A stretch of 18,371 nucleotides of DNA from Gammaproteobacteria bacterium. Lineage in GTDB: Bacteria; Pseudomonadota; Gammaproteobacteria; Acidithiobacillales; Acidithiobacillaceae. This document shows, piece by piece, positions 8,032 through 14,959 of the stretch. Position numbers and translations under genes: made by a program. Position 1 is the stretch's first letter. Every line of letters begins with the position of its first letter. The notes under the pieces were generated by a model. The model saw only the letters and a program-made list of their open reading frames with translations, was not told where the DNA came from and did no database searches. Location: contig JAMCRJ010000017.1 of NCBI GenBank assembly GCA_023381645.1, positions 1 through 18,371 on the forward strand, read 5' to 3'.

Positions 8032-8916
8032 TCAGGCCGGAAAAACGCCCGTAGAGAGGTAGCGGTCACCCCGGTCGCAGAGGATGACGACGATCACGCC
8101 AACCTCCAGATGCTGCGCCACCCGTATCGCCGCCGCCAGCGCTCCGCCCGAAGAGATACCCGCGAGCACTCCTTCTTCCCGCGCTAGGCGCCGGGTCATC
8201 TCCTCAGCTTCTTCCTGACTCACGTCGACAATCCGGTCAACGGACTCGGGATGATAGATGCGCGGCAGATAGGCCTGCGGCCAACGGCGGATACCGGGAA
8301 TTCTGGCCCCTTCCGTCGGCTGTACACCGATGATCTGGATGTCCGGCGAGACTTCCCGCAAATAGCGGGAGGTACCCATGATGGTCCCCGTCGTCCCCAT
8401 GGACGATACGAAATGGGTCACGGCGCCGCGGGTGTCGCGCCAGATCTCGGGTCCGGTACCGAGGTAATGCGCCTCGGGATTATCGGGATTGGAAAACTGA
8501 TCGAGCATGAAGCCCTCTCCCGCAGCCACCATCTGGTGCGCAAGATCGATGGAACCCTCAATACCCAGGGCCGCGGGGGTGAGAATTACCTCCGCACCGT
8601 AGGCACGCATCACCTGGCGCCTTTCGATGCTCATGTTGTCCGGCATGATCAGCGTCATGGACAATCCGCGTACCGATGCCGCCATGGCCAGGGCGATACC
8701 CGTATTCCCGCTGGTCGGTTCGATCAGACGTGTAGCGGGGGTGATGGTGCCCCGCTCCAGCGCCCGACGAATCATGTTCACGGCGGGACGATCCTTGACC
8801 GAACCGGCGGGGTTGTTCCCCTCCATCTTCCCGAAAATCCGCACCCCCGCATGGGGCGACAGGCGCCGCAACTCACACAGGGGGGTATTGCCCACCCAAT
8901 TCTCCAGACCACCCAT
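8032..8916 (-). CDS. cysM: Cysteine synthase B (O-acetylserine sulfhydrylase B)
   Basis: A 294-residue PLP enzyme that makes cysteine from O-acetylserine and sulfide (CysM enzymes can also use thiosulfate) in the cytoplasm. Near-identical CysM motifs occur along the length: VGNTPL, EGNNPAGSVKDR with the PLP lysine at K41, EPTSGNTGIALAMAA, MPDNMS.ERR, LDQFSNPDNPEAHY, SSMGTTGTIMG and a terminal CDRGDRYLSTGVF. The RRWP stretch (GIRRWPQAYLP) separates it from CysK. ATG 8916 is chosen because GGAGG (8922-8926) lies 5 nt upstream; an upstream TTG at 8943 lacks such support. It is the first gene of the long minus-strand run. A TATGAT -10 (8952-8957) and an inverted repeat upstream suggest its own regulated promoter. 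Confidence 0.97.
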   Translation of the reverse strand: MGGLENWVGNTPLCELRRLSPHAGVRIFGKMEGNNPAGSVKDRPAVNMIRRALERGTITPATRLIEPTSGNTGIALAMAASVRGLSMTLIMPDNMSIERRQVMRAYGAEVILTPAALGIEGSIDLAHQMVAAGEGFMLDQFSNPDNPEAHYLGTGPEIWRDTRGAVTHFVSSMGTTGTIMGTSRYLREVSPDIQIIGVQPTEGARIPGIRRWPQAYLPRIYHPESVDRIVDVSQEEAEEMTRRLAREEGVLAGISSGGALAAAIRVAQHLEVGVIVVILCDRGDRYLSTGVFPA

Positions 8917-8920
8917 CTCT

Positions 8921-8928
8921 GCCTCCTT
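8921..8928 (-). promoter_or_regulatory. Strong ribosome binding site of cysM
   Basis: On the minus strand the bases read AAGGAGGC, with GGAGG ending 5 nt before ATG 8916. This is the best Shine-Dalgarno match in the region and decides the cysM start against the in-frame TTG at 8943. Confidence 0.85.
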
Positions 8929-8951
8929 CAGGGCAATATCCAATAAGCAGC

Positions 8952-8957
8952 ATCATA
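8952..8957 (-). promoter_or_regulatory. Candidate -10 element for cysM
   Basis: The minus strand reads TATGAT, five of six matches to the sigma-70 consensus, placing a start near 8945 and a leader of about 29 nt before cysM. No good -35 hexamer is present at 16-19 bp spacing, and the inverted repeat at 8966-8991 overlies that position. This fits a promoter needing an activator, or one that is repressed. It is a prediction from sequence only. Confidence 0.5.
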
Positions 8958-8965
8958 GACCCAAG

Positions 8966-8991
8966 CTGCAAAGTGGGGCTATCCTTTGCAG
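8966..8991. promoter_or_regulatory. Perfect 8-bp inverted repeat between cysM and pgl (operator candidate)
   Basis: CTGCAAAG (8966-8973) and CTTTGCAG (8984-8991) are exact inverse copies around a 10-nt spacer. The dyad lies in the 105-bp gap between two divergent genes, over the expected -35 of cysM, and it has no trailing T run, so an operator is likelier than a terminator. The binding protein is unknown; a LysR-type regulator of sulfur genes would be a reasonable suspect for cysM, but that is a guess. Confidence 0.55.
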
Positions 8992-9021
8992 AAGACCGGG
9001 AACACACGGGAGCACATCCGC

Positions 9022-9732
9022 ATGGAAACAGATCGGCACCGCAATACCTGGCATATACATCCCGATCCCGAAGCGCTCGCCCGGCGACTCGCGGCGGCTG
9101 TCGCCCGTATGGCCCAGGAGGCCATCACCGCCCGCGGCGCCTTCCATCTGGTGGTCGCCGGTGGCACCACCCCCCGCGCGGCTTACACCCTGCTTCCGCA
9201 ACTGGGCAGGGACTGGCAGTGCTGGCACCTCTATCATGGGGATGAGCGCTGTCTGCCGCCCCGGGACCCGGATCGCAACAGCCTGATGCTGGACACGGTC
9301 TGGCTGTCCCGTGTGCCCATCCCGGCACGGCAGATTCATCACATCCCAGCGGAACGAGGTGCCGATGTGGCCGCCCGCGACTACGCTGCGGTTCTTCCGC
9401 CCCATGCCTTCGACCTGGTCCTGCTGGGAGTAGGGGAGGACGGCCATACGGCCAGCCTGTTCCCCGGCCACGACTGGGGCATGAAAAAGAACGGCCCCGC
9501 CACGATCGCCATCCACGACGCCGCCAAGGCGCCACCCCAAAGGGTGAGCCTGAGCGGCTGGCGCTTACAATACACGCGGGAAATGTTTTTTATGGCTGCC
9601 GGCGACGGCAAGCGGTCGGCACTCACGGCCTGGCGGCGGGGCGAGCCCACTCCCGCCGCCACGGTAGGCACGGCAGCGGATGTCTGGCTGGACAATGCAG
9701 CCTGGCCGGAAGTAGTACCCGGGACCATTTGA
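9022..9732 (+). CDS. pgl: 6-phosphogluconolactonase
   Basis: A 236-residue cytoplasmic enzyme of the SOL/DevB type, which hydrolyses 6-phosphogluconolactone to 6-phosphogluconate in the oxidative pentose phosphate pathway. Family motifs are in order: VVAGGTTPRAAYTLL, GDERCLPPRDPDRNSLM, and GVGEDGHTASLFPG, with the usual length. ATG 9022 is preferred, with GGGAG about 9 nt upstream; a TTG at 8986 in the same frame falls inside the inverted repeat and is unlikely. It is divergent from cysM and convergent with the SPFH gene, and stands alone, with no zwf or gnd in view. Its closeness to the glycogen genes fits central carbon use, though no shared transcription is apparent. Confidence 0.94.
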   Translation: METDRHRNTWHIHPDPEALARRLAAAVARMAQEAITARGAFHLVVAGGTTPRAAYTLLPQLGRDWQCWHLYHGDERCLPPRDPDRNSLMLDTVWLSRVPIPARQIHHIPAERGADVAARDYAAVLPPHAFDLVLLGVGEDGHTASLFPGHDWGMKKNGPATIAIHDAAKAPPQRVSLSGWRLQYTREMFFMAAGDGKRSALTAWRRGEPTPAATVGTAADVWLDNAAWPEVVPGTI

Positions 9733-9780
9733 CCCATACCCCCATGGCACCGTCCCTCCTCACCTTGTCCCTATGCCCCC

Positions 9781-9797
9781 GCGAATCCTGGTTTCGC
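9781..9797. terminator. Weak hairpin between convergent pgl and SPFH genes
   Basis: GCGAA (9781-9785) pairs with TTCGC (9793-9797) over a 7-nt loop in the 83-bp gap between the two convergent stop codons. The stem is short and no T run follows on either strand, so this is at best a poor terminator. The rest of the gap shows nothing recognisable. Confidence 0.2.
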
Positions 9798-9815
9798 AGG
9801 CAGATCAGGCGGTGT

Positions 9816-10754
9816 TCAGGCTTTCGCTGCCCCGTCCTGCCCGCCCGACTGTTTGACCATGGACAGCGCCGTACCCACCAATGCACCGATATTGCCCAGA
9901 TCCGCCGGGATCACCAGACTGGTGCCCGCCTTGGCCAGGTTGCCCCATTTTTCGATATAGTCCTTGGCCAACTGCATCTGTAGGGCCTCGATACCGCCTG
10001 GGGCTTGCGCGGCATCGCCGATGACCCGAATAGCGGCCGCAGTCGCCTCTGCCACCAACTGGATGGCCGCAGCCTCACCCTGAGCGCGCAGCACTTCCGC
10101 CTGTTTGCGGCCGTCGGCGACATTGATATCCTGCTGCCGCTGTCCCTCGGAGGTGTTGATCTGTTGCTGCCGCTGCCCCTCGGACTTGGCGATCTGTGCC
10201 CGTTTTTCCCGCTCGGCCGTGATCTGCAGCTCCATGGCGCGGATGATCTCCTGAGGCGGAGTAATGTCCTTGATCTCATAGCGCAGTACCTTGACGCCCC
10301 AGTTGATCGCCGCCTCATCCACCGATGCCGCGACAGCCGTATTCAGCAACTGCCGGGACGAGAGCGCAGCATCGAGATGCAGCTTGCCGATTTCTGAACG
10401 CATGGTGGTCTGCGCCAGCTGTATCACCGATGTAAAGGGATTGCTGGAACCGTAGGCCGCCTTTACCGAATCCGTAATCTGCAGATAGAGCACGCCGTCC
10501 ACGGTCATCGTGGTATTGTCCAGGGAAATACACACCTGCGCCGGCACCTCCATGGGCACCTCGCGCATATCAAAACGGAAAGCGATGCGGTCCAGAAAAG
10601 GGATGATGAAATTCAGCCCCGGCTCCAGCACCGTATGATATTTGCCAAGGCGCTCGACGACCCAGGCACGCTGTTGAGGCACGACCCGAATGGTGGTTCG
10701 CAGGATGAAGAAAGCCGCAACGACAACGATCAGGACGACGATGAGGGAGGACAT
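9816..10754 (-). CDS. SPFH/Band 7 (stomatin/QmcA-like) membrane protein
   Basis: A 312-residue protein with one N-terminal membrane segment (about 4-19), an SPFH domain (about 23-180; VPQQRAWVVERLGKY, EPGLNF, IPF, ALSSRQLLNTAV, WGVKV), a coiled coil of six 11-residue repeats (180-245) and a C-terminal region ending in a Gly/Ala-rich tail. It is close to QmcA/slipin proteins of bacterial inner membranes, which oligomerise and organise membrane patches or act with proteases. The preceding NfeD gene overlaps its start by 25 bp, a classic partner pair (E. coli YbbJ-QmcA). ATG 10754 is supported by AAGGAG a few bases upstream. HflK/HflC are distant relatives but usually occur together as a pair. 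The specific task here is unknown. Confidence 0.92.
   Translation of the reverse strand: MSSLIVVLIVVVAAFFILRTTIRVVPQQRAWVVERLGKYHTVLEPGLNFIIPFLDRIAFRFDMREVPMEVPAQVCISLDNTTMTVDGVLYLQITDSVKAAYGSSNPFTSVIQLAQTTMRSEIGKLHLDAALSSRQLLNTAVAASVDEAAINWGVKVLRYEIKDITPPQEIIRAMELQITAEREKRAQIAKSEGQRQQQINTSEGQRQQDINVADGRKQAEVLRAQGEAAAIQLVAEATAAAIRVIGDAAQAPGGIEALQMQLAKDYIEKWGNLAKAGTSLVIPADLGNIGALVGTALSMVKQSGGQDGAAKA
10119..10184 (-). repeat. Tandem 33-bp repeat in the SPFH coiled coil
   Basis: Units 10152-10184 and 10119-10151 match at 26 of 33 positions and encode SEGQRQQQINT and SEGQRQQDINV. They are the two most alike of six successive 11-residue coiled-coil repeats and look like a recent in-frame duplication within the gene. 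Confidence 0.75.
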
Positions 10755-11191
10755 AGCGGCTCCTTGCCGGAATTTTGCTTGGGTAGCACTCCTAAATGTA
10801 GCAGATTATCGGTCTTGGCGATGATAACGGCCCGGTCCCCCGGATGGGGGGGCGGGCCATCATCGACGACCGCCAGCCACTCGGCACCGCGATAACGCAC
10901 ACTGTATTGCTGATTGCTATCCGGTCCGCTGACGACATCCACCCCCTGTCCCAGATCGAAATCACCGAGATCTCTGCTTTTGCCCGCCAGGCGATGCCGC
11001 AGCCACACTCCTGCGGGCAGCAGAACCAGGCAGAATCCGAAAAAAACCCAGTGCAGCACCGCACCCGGCACGAGCAGCCCCGTGATCGCCGTAAACAGCG
11101 CCGCCAGCGCTACCGCCGCCAGGTAGAACGTGCCCGTAAAAAGCTCCGCCAAGCCGGCGCCAAACGCAATGACGATATAAATTACCAACAT
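10730..11191 (-). CDS. Short NfeD-family membrane protein (NfeD1b type)
   Basis: A 153-residue inner-membrane protein with hydrophobic segments covering about residues 1-65 (probably three or four helices with small Gly/Ala residues) and a soluble C-terminal OB-fold-like domain (about 80-140; VDVVSGPDSNQQYSVRY, GAEWLAVVDDG, PGDRAVIIAKTDN). It lacks the ClpP-like protease domain of long NfeD proteins. The family works next to SPFH proteins; here the SPFH gene overlaps its end by 25 bp. ATG 11191 is chosen because a GGGGGC stretch lies 5-6 nt upstream; the in-frame GTG just before it is a less likely start. It begins 15 bp after glgB ends, so it is probably cotranscribed with glgB. Confidence 0.85.
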   Translation of the reverse strand: MLVIYIVIAFGAGLAELFTGTFYLAAVALAALFTAITGLLVPGAVLHWVFFGFCLVLLPAGVWLRHRLAGKSRDLGDFDLGQGVDVVSGPDSNQQYSVRYRGAEWLAVVDDGPPPHPGDRAVIIAKTDNLLHLGVLPKQNSGKEPLCPPSSSS

Positions 11192-11206
11192 CACCGCCCC
11201 CTGGGT

Positions 11207-13414
11207 TCAGCCTACCCCAGTAACCTGCAAATAAATCGCGCCCAGGGGCGGCAGGACCAGTTCCAGCGAATGGGACAGACCCATCCACGACTGGTCCTGG
11301 GCCTGCTGCGGCAGATTGCCCACATCGCTGCCGTGATAGGCGCCCGCGTCGCTGTTGAATATCTCCCGGTACCGGCCCGCAGCCGGCACCCCCACACGAT
11401 AATTGCGCCGTGGCACCGGCGTGAAATTGAACACGGCCAGCACGAAACCGCCATCCCGATCCCAGCGCAGAAAACTCAATACGGACTGGTCGGCATCGTG
11501 ACAATCCACCCAGGAGAAGCCCTCGCTGTGAAAGTCCTGCACATGCAAAGCCGGGATATCCCGATACAGATGCGCCAGATCCCGGCTCAATCGCTGAATA
11601 CCCTGATGCCAGTCCCAATGCAGCAGGTCCCAGTCCAGGGCCTGCCCGCAATCCCACTCCCGTCCCTGGCCGAACTCGTTGCCCATAAAATTCAGTTTCT
11701 TGCCGGGATGGGCGAACTGGTAACTGAAGAGCAAACGCAGGTTGGCAAAACGCTGCCAGGCATCTCCGGGCATCTTGTCCAGCAGTGAACGCTTGCCATG
11801 CACCACTTCGTCATGGGACAAGGGCAGCACGAAGTTTTCCGAATAAGCGTAAAGCTGGCTGAAGGTCAGGTCGTTCTGGTGAAAGCGCCGGTAGACCGGG
11901 TCCTGTTCCAGGTAGGCCAGGGTATCGTTCATCCAGCCCATATTCCACTTCATGGAAAAACCCAGGCCGCCCACATAGGTGGGGCGGGAGACCATCGGCC
12001 AGGACGTGGACTCTTCGGCAATGGTGAGGATGCCCGGATGACGCTCGTTGAGGATCACATTCATCTCGCGCAGGAAATCGATGGCCTCGAGATTTTCCCG
12101 GCCACCATACCGATTGGGAATCCACTCGCCCTCCTGACGCGAATAATCGCGGTAGAGCAGGGACGCCACCGCATCCACGCGCAACCCGTCGATATGGAAA
12201 CTGTCCGCCCAGTAGCAGGCGTTGGCCAGCAGAAAACCACGCACCTCGTTGCGTCCGAAGTTGAAAATATAAGTGCCCCAGTCGCTGTGCTCACCCTCGC
12301 GCGGGTCGGCATGTTCATACAACGGGGTACCGTCGAAGCGCGCCAGCCCCCAGTCATCCCGGGGGAAATGCCCCGGCACCCAGTCCAGGAGCACACCGAT
12401 ACCCGCCTGATGAAACTGGTCCACAAAGGCGCGGAAGCCGTCGGGCATACCGAAGCGGCTGGTGGGTGCGAAATAGCCGCTCACCTGATAGCCCCAGGAT
12501 TCGTCCAGAGGGTGCTCCATCACCGGCATCAGTTCGATGTGGGTATAGCCCATGTCCTTACAGTAGGGCACCAGACTCTCCGCCAGCGCCGCGTAACTGA
12601 GGAAATGTCCTGCCGCATCACGCTGCCAGGAACCGAGATGCACTTCGTAGATGTTCATGGGGGCGTGCTGCCAGTCCTGAGCGGCCCGAGCCGCCATCCA
12701 GTCCTGATCCGCCCAGACGTGGTCATTTTCCACCACGCGTGCCGCCGTACTCGGTCTGAGCTCAAAGGCATGGGCATAGGGGTCGGTCTTGACAAATACC
12801 GCCCCGGAATCGCGGTGACGGATCTCGAACTTGTAGATTTCTCCGATGGCGAGGTCTGGGATGAACAGTTCCCAGATGCCGCTCTGGCCGAGCGCGCGCA
12901 TGGGGTGGGCGCGGCCGTCCCAATCATTGAAATCACCGACGACACTGACCCGTCCCGCATTGGGCGCCCATACGGCGAATAACACCCCATCCACCCCCTC
13001 GTGATGGCGGCGGTGCGCACCGAGGTGACGATAGGCTTCATAGAGGCGCCCCTCGCCGAAGAGGTAGACCTCCAGATTCCCCAGCACCGGGCCGAAGACA
13101 TAAGGATCATGGCGTTCGTGAAGTCCGTGCCGGTCCTCCCAGCGCAGGCGGTAAGGCACCGGTATGACCTCGCCCTGATGGGTGAAAATGCCGGCAGGAT
13201 GGCTCTGTTCCATGGCCCCCCATCCCGTCGGCGTCTGTATCTCCACGCCGAAGGCTCCGGGCAGAAAGGCCCGCTGCACGTTCCGCCCATCCACCGTATG
13301 CTGGCCCAGCCAGGCGAAGGGGTCGTGATGACGCGCCTCACGGATGGCCAAACCGTCTTCACTGTCGCCGGACGGACCGCTCACCGTACTGCCACGCTTT
13401 TGCATTGCCGTCAC
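11207..13414 (-). CDS. glgB: 1,4-alpha-glucan (glycogen) branching enzyme, GH13
   Basis: A 735-residue cytoplasmic enzyme that cuts alpha-1,4-glucan chains and rejoins them in alpha-1,6 linkage. Parts in order are an N1 domain (about 30-115; [10 protein letters not shown]), a CBM48 domain (about 140-210; [20 protein letters not shown]), the GH13 barrel, and a C-terminal beta domain ([19 protein letters not shown]). Catalytic residues are D414 (GLRVDAVAS), E467 (IAEEST) and D535 (PLSHDE), with the same spacing as E. coli D405/E458/D526. The chosen start is GTG 13414, because GAGGAGG (13420-13426) sits 5 nt upstream; ATG 13405 and ATG 13435 are in frame but worse placed. It is divergent from glgC and is followed within 15 bp by nfeD and the SPFH gene. 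Confidence 0.97.
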   Translation of the reverse strand: MTAMQKRGSTVSGPSGDSEDGLAIREARHHDPFAWLGQHTVDGRNVQRAFLPGAFGVEIQTPTGWGAMEQSHPAGIFTHQGEVIPVPYRLRWEDRHGLHERHDPYVFGPVLGNLEVYLFGEGRLYEAYRHLGAHRRHHEGVDGVLFAVWAPNAGRVSVVGDFNDWDGRAHPMRALGQSGIWELFIPDLAIGEIYKFEIRHRDSGAVFVKTDPYAHAFELRPSTAARVVENDHVWADQDWMAARAAQDWQHAPMNIYEVHLGSWQRDAAGHFLSYAALAESLVPYCKDMGYTHIELMPVMEHPLDESWGYQVSGYFAPTSRFGMPDGFRAFVDQFHQAGIGVLLDWVPGHFPRDDWGLARFDGTPLYEHADPREGEHSDWGTYIFNFGRNEVRGFLLANACYWADSFHIDGLRVDAVASLLYRDYSRQEGEWIPNRYGGRENLEAIDFLREMNVILNERHPGILTIAEESTSWPMVSRPTYVGGLGFSMKWNMGWMNDTLAYLEQDPVYRRFHQNDLTFSQLYAYSENFVLPLSHDEVVHGKRSLLDKMPGDAWQRFANLRLLFSYQFAHPGKKLNFMGNEFGQGREWDCGQALDWDLLHWDWHQGIQRLSRDLAHLYRDIPALHVQDFHSEGFSWVDCHDADQSVLSFLRWDRDGGFVLAVFNFTPVPRRNYRVGVPAAGRYREIFNSDAGAYHGSDVGNLPQQAQDQSWMGLSHSLELVLPPLGAIYLQVTGVG

Positions 13415-13419
13415 CGCAC

Positions 13420-13426
13420 CCTCCTC
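13420..13426 (-). promoter_or_regulatory. Ribosome binding site deciding the glgB start
   Basis: The minus strand reads GAGGAGG, 5 nt before GTG 13414. The spacing is too long (14 nt) for ATG 13405, which argues for the GTG start. Confidence 0.7.
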
Positions 13427-13481
13427 TACCCCCATCCGGGGTGGAACCATTCCTGCTTCGTCGTCATGCCAGCACCTTTTG

Positions 13482-13490
13482 AGCATAACA
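13482..13490 (-). promoter_or_regulatory. Extended -10 promoter element for glgB
   Basis: The minus strand reads TGTTATGCT, an extended -10 (TG-n-TATGCT). It predicts a start near 13475 and a leader of about 60 nt. The -35 position is GC-rich and unlike consensus, as is common when the TG extension is present. Confidence 0.5.
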
Positions 13491-13502
13491 CATCCGCAGA
13501 GC

Positions 13503-13523
13503 TGCGCCGCTCCACCCGGCGCA
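13503..13523. promoter_or_regulatory. GC-rich inverted repeat between glgB and glgC promoters
   Basis: TGCGCCG (13503-13509) and CGGCGCA (13517-13523) form a perfect 7-bp inverted repeat around a 7-nt spacer. It lies just upstream of the glgB extended -10 and about 80 bp upstream of the glgC -10, in the 233-bp divergent gap. It could be a shared operator or a chance GC palindrome. Confidence 0.4.
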
Positions 13524-13601
13524 CGGCTTGTTCATGCACGGGACCTTGCCGCCAACGGATAAGTTCAGTACCTTAAAAGCCAGCGCGCCGACAATCTCAC
13601 C

Positions 13602-13607
13602 TATACT
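13602..13607 (+). promoter_or_regulatory. Candidate -10 element for glgC operon
   Basis: TATACT matches the sigma-70 -10 consensus at five of six positions and would start transcription near 13614, with a leader of about 34 nt. The -35 position reads GCCAGC, which is poor, so activation may be needed. A second, weaker pair (TTGCCG at 13546, TACCTT at 13569, 17-bp spacing) lies upstream. Confidence 0.45.
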
Positions 13608-13647
13608 CCAGGTAAGGTCGTATCCTGCGCCCGAAAAGGAGATGGTC

Positions 13648-14955
13648 ATGTCGGAAGAAGGCAGTCTCGGAGTAACCAACTCACCCCGCTTCGTCAGCAA
13701 CCTCACCAAAAATACCCTGGCCCTAGTGCTCGCCGGGGGGCGAGGCAGCCGCCTCGGCCCGCTGACCGACTGGCGTGCCAAGCCCGCTGTGCCCTTCGGC
13801 GGCAAATTCCGCATCATCGACTTCTGCCTCTCCAACTGTCTCAACTCCGGGATTCGTCGCATCGGTATCCTCACCCAGTACAAATCTCACAGTCTCATCC
13901 GCCATATCCAGCTTGGCTGGGGTTTTCTCCGCGGCGAGTTCAGCGAGTTCACCGAGATTCTTCCCGCCCAGCAGCGCATGAATACCGGCTGGTACAAGGG
14001 CACCGCCGACGCCATCTTCCAGAACATCGACATCCTCCGTGCCCACCGCCCGCGTTTTGTGATCATCCTGGCGGGTGATCATATTTATAAAATGGATTAC
14101 GGACAGATGCTTGCCGAGCACGTCCAAAACCAGGCCGACATGAGTGTCGCCTGCATTGAGGTGCCGCTGGAAGAAGCCAGGTCCTTCGGCGTGATGTCCG
14201 TCAACAGCGAGGATCGCATCACCGCCTTTACCGAAAAGCCCCAGGATCCGGTCCCCACCCCCGGCAATCCCGATCGCGCACTGGCGAGCATGGGTATCTA
14301 CGTATTCAACACCGACTTCCTCTATGAACAACTCATTCGCGATTCCGACAGCCCCGATTCCACCCACGACTTCGGCAACGACCTCATTCCATATATGGTG
14401 TCGCGCTACCGGGTGATTGCGCATCGCTTCCGCAATAGCTGCATTGCCAGTTCCGAGGGGGCCAACAGCCGCTGTTACTGGCGGGATGTAGGCACGGTGG
14501 ATGCCTACTGGTCCGCCAATATCGACCTCGTACACGTCACTCCGGATCTCGACCTCTATGACAGCCGCTGGCCAGTCTGGACCTATCAGGAACAACTGCC
14601 GCCAGCCAAGTTCGTATTCGACGACGAAGGCCGACGGGGCATGGCGCTGGACAGTATCGTCTCGGGCGGATGCATCATCAGTGGCGCCACCGTCCGCCGC
14701 TCCCTGCTCTTCTCCAACGTGCGGGTCAATGACGGTCATACCCTGATCGAAGACTCGGTCATCCTGCCCAACGTGCGCATGGGCGAAGGGGCCCGCCTGC
14801 GCAAGGTGGTAGTGGACAAGGGTACGATCATCCCGAACGGGCTAGTGGTGGGCGAAGATCCGGCCGAAGACGCCCGCCGTTTCCATCGCACGCCCAACGG
14901 GGTGACCCTGATTACCCCGGAACTGCTGGGCCAGCAACTGCATTTCGTGAGGTAA
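13648..14955 (+). CDS. glgC: Glucose-1-phosphate adenylyltransferase (ADP-glucose pyrophosphorylase)
   Basis: A 435-residue cytoplasmic enzyme that makes ADP-glucose from glucose-1-phosphate and ATP, the committed step of bacterial glycogen synthesis. It has the nucleotidyltransferase loop LVLAGGRGSRLGPLT (26-40), RAKPAVPFGGKFRIIDF, the catalytic region AGDHIYKMDYG with D144, and EKP with K197 for sugar-phosphate binding, followed by a left-handed beta-helix domain ending in DARRFHRTPNGV. Length is as in E. coli (431). At the spot of the E. coli activator lysine K39 this protein has Trp42 (LTDWRAKP), hinting at different allosteric control. AAGGAG at 13636-13641 lies 6 nt before ATG 13648, which rules out the in-frame ATG at 13642. 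It leads an operon with two GH57 genes and is divergent from glgB. Confidence 0.97.
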   Translation: MSEEGSLGVTNSPRFVSNLTKNTLALVLAGGRGSRLGPLTDWRAKPAVPFGGKFRIIDFCLSNCLNSGIRRIGILTQYKSHSLIRHIQLGWGFLRGEFSEFTEILPAQQRMNTGWYKGTADAIFQNIDILRAHRPRFVIILAGDHIYKMDYGQMLAEHVQNQADMSVACIEVPLEEARSFGVMSVNSEDRITAFTEKPQDPVPTPGNPDRALASMGIYVFNTDFLYEQLIRDSDSPDSTHDFGNDLIPYMVSRYRVIAHRFRNSCIASSEGANSRCYWRDVGTVDAYWSANIDLVHVTPDLDLYDSRWPVWTYQEQLPPAKFVFDDEGRRGMALDSIVSGGCIISGATVRRSLLFSNVRVNDGHTLIEDSVILPNVRMGEGARLRKVVVDKGTIIPNGLVVGEDPAEDARRFHRTPNGVTLITPELLGQQLHFVR

Positions 14956-14959
14956 TCCC

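Noticed and set aside
6144..8054. Plus-strand open frame of 636 codons opposite the YdbH-like gene
   Set aside because: The translation is low-complexity Pro/Arg/His/Gln-rich sequence without family motifs, while the minus strand encodes a coherent AsmA-like protein.
8986..9021. Upstream TTG start for pgl
   Set aside because: The added residues are not family-like, the TTG falls within the inverted repeat, and ATG 9022 has a better placed GGGAG.
9781..9797. Hairpin as a true bidirectional terminator for pgl and the SPFH gene
   Set aside because: The 5-bp stem is weak and there is no T run on either side; kept only as a low-confidence feature.
13528..13647. N-terminal extension of GlgC by 40 residues
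   Set aside because: It would run through the predicted -10 (13602-13607) and the AAGGAG ribosome site, and E. coli-length GlgC begins at 13648.
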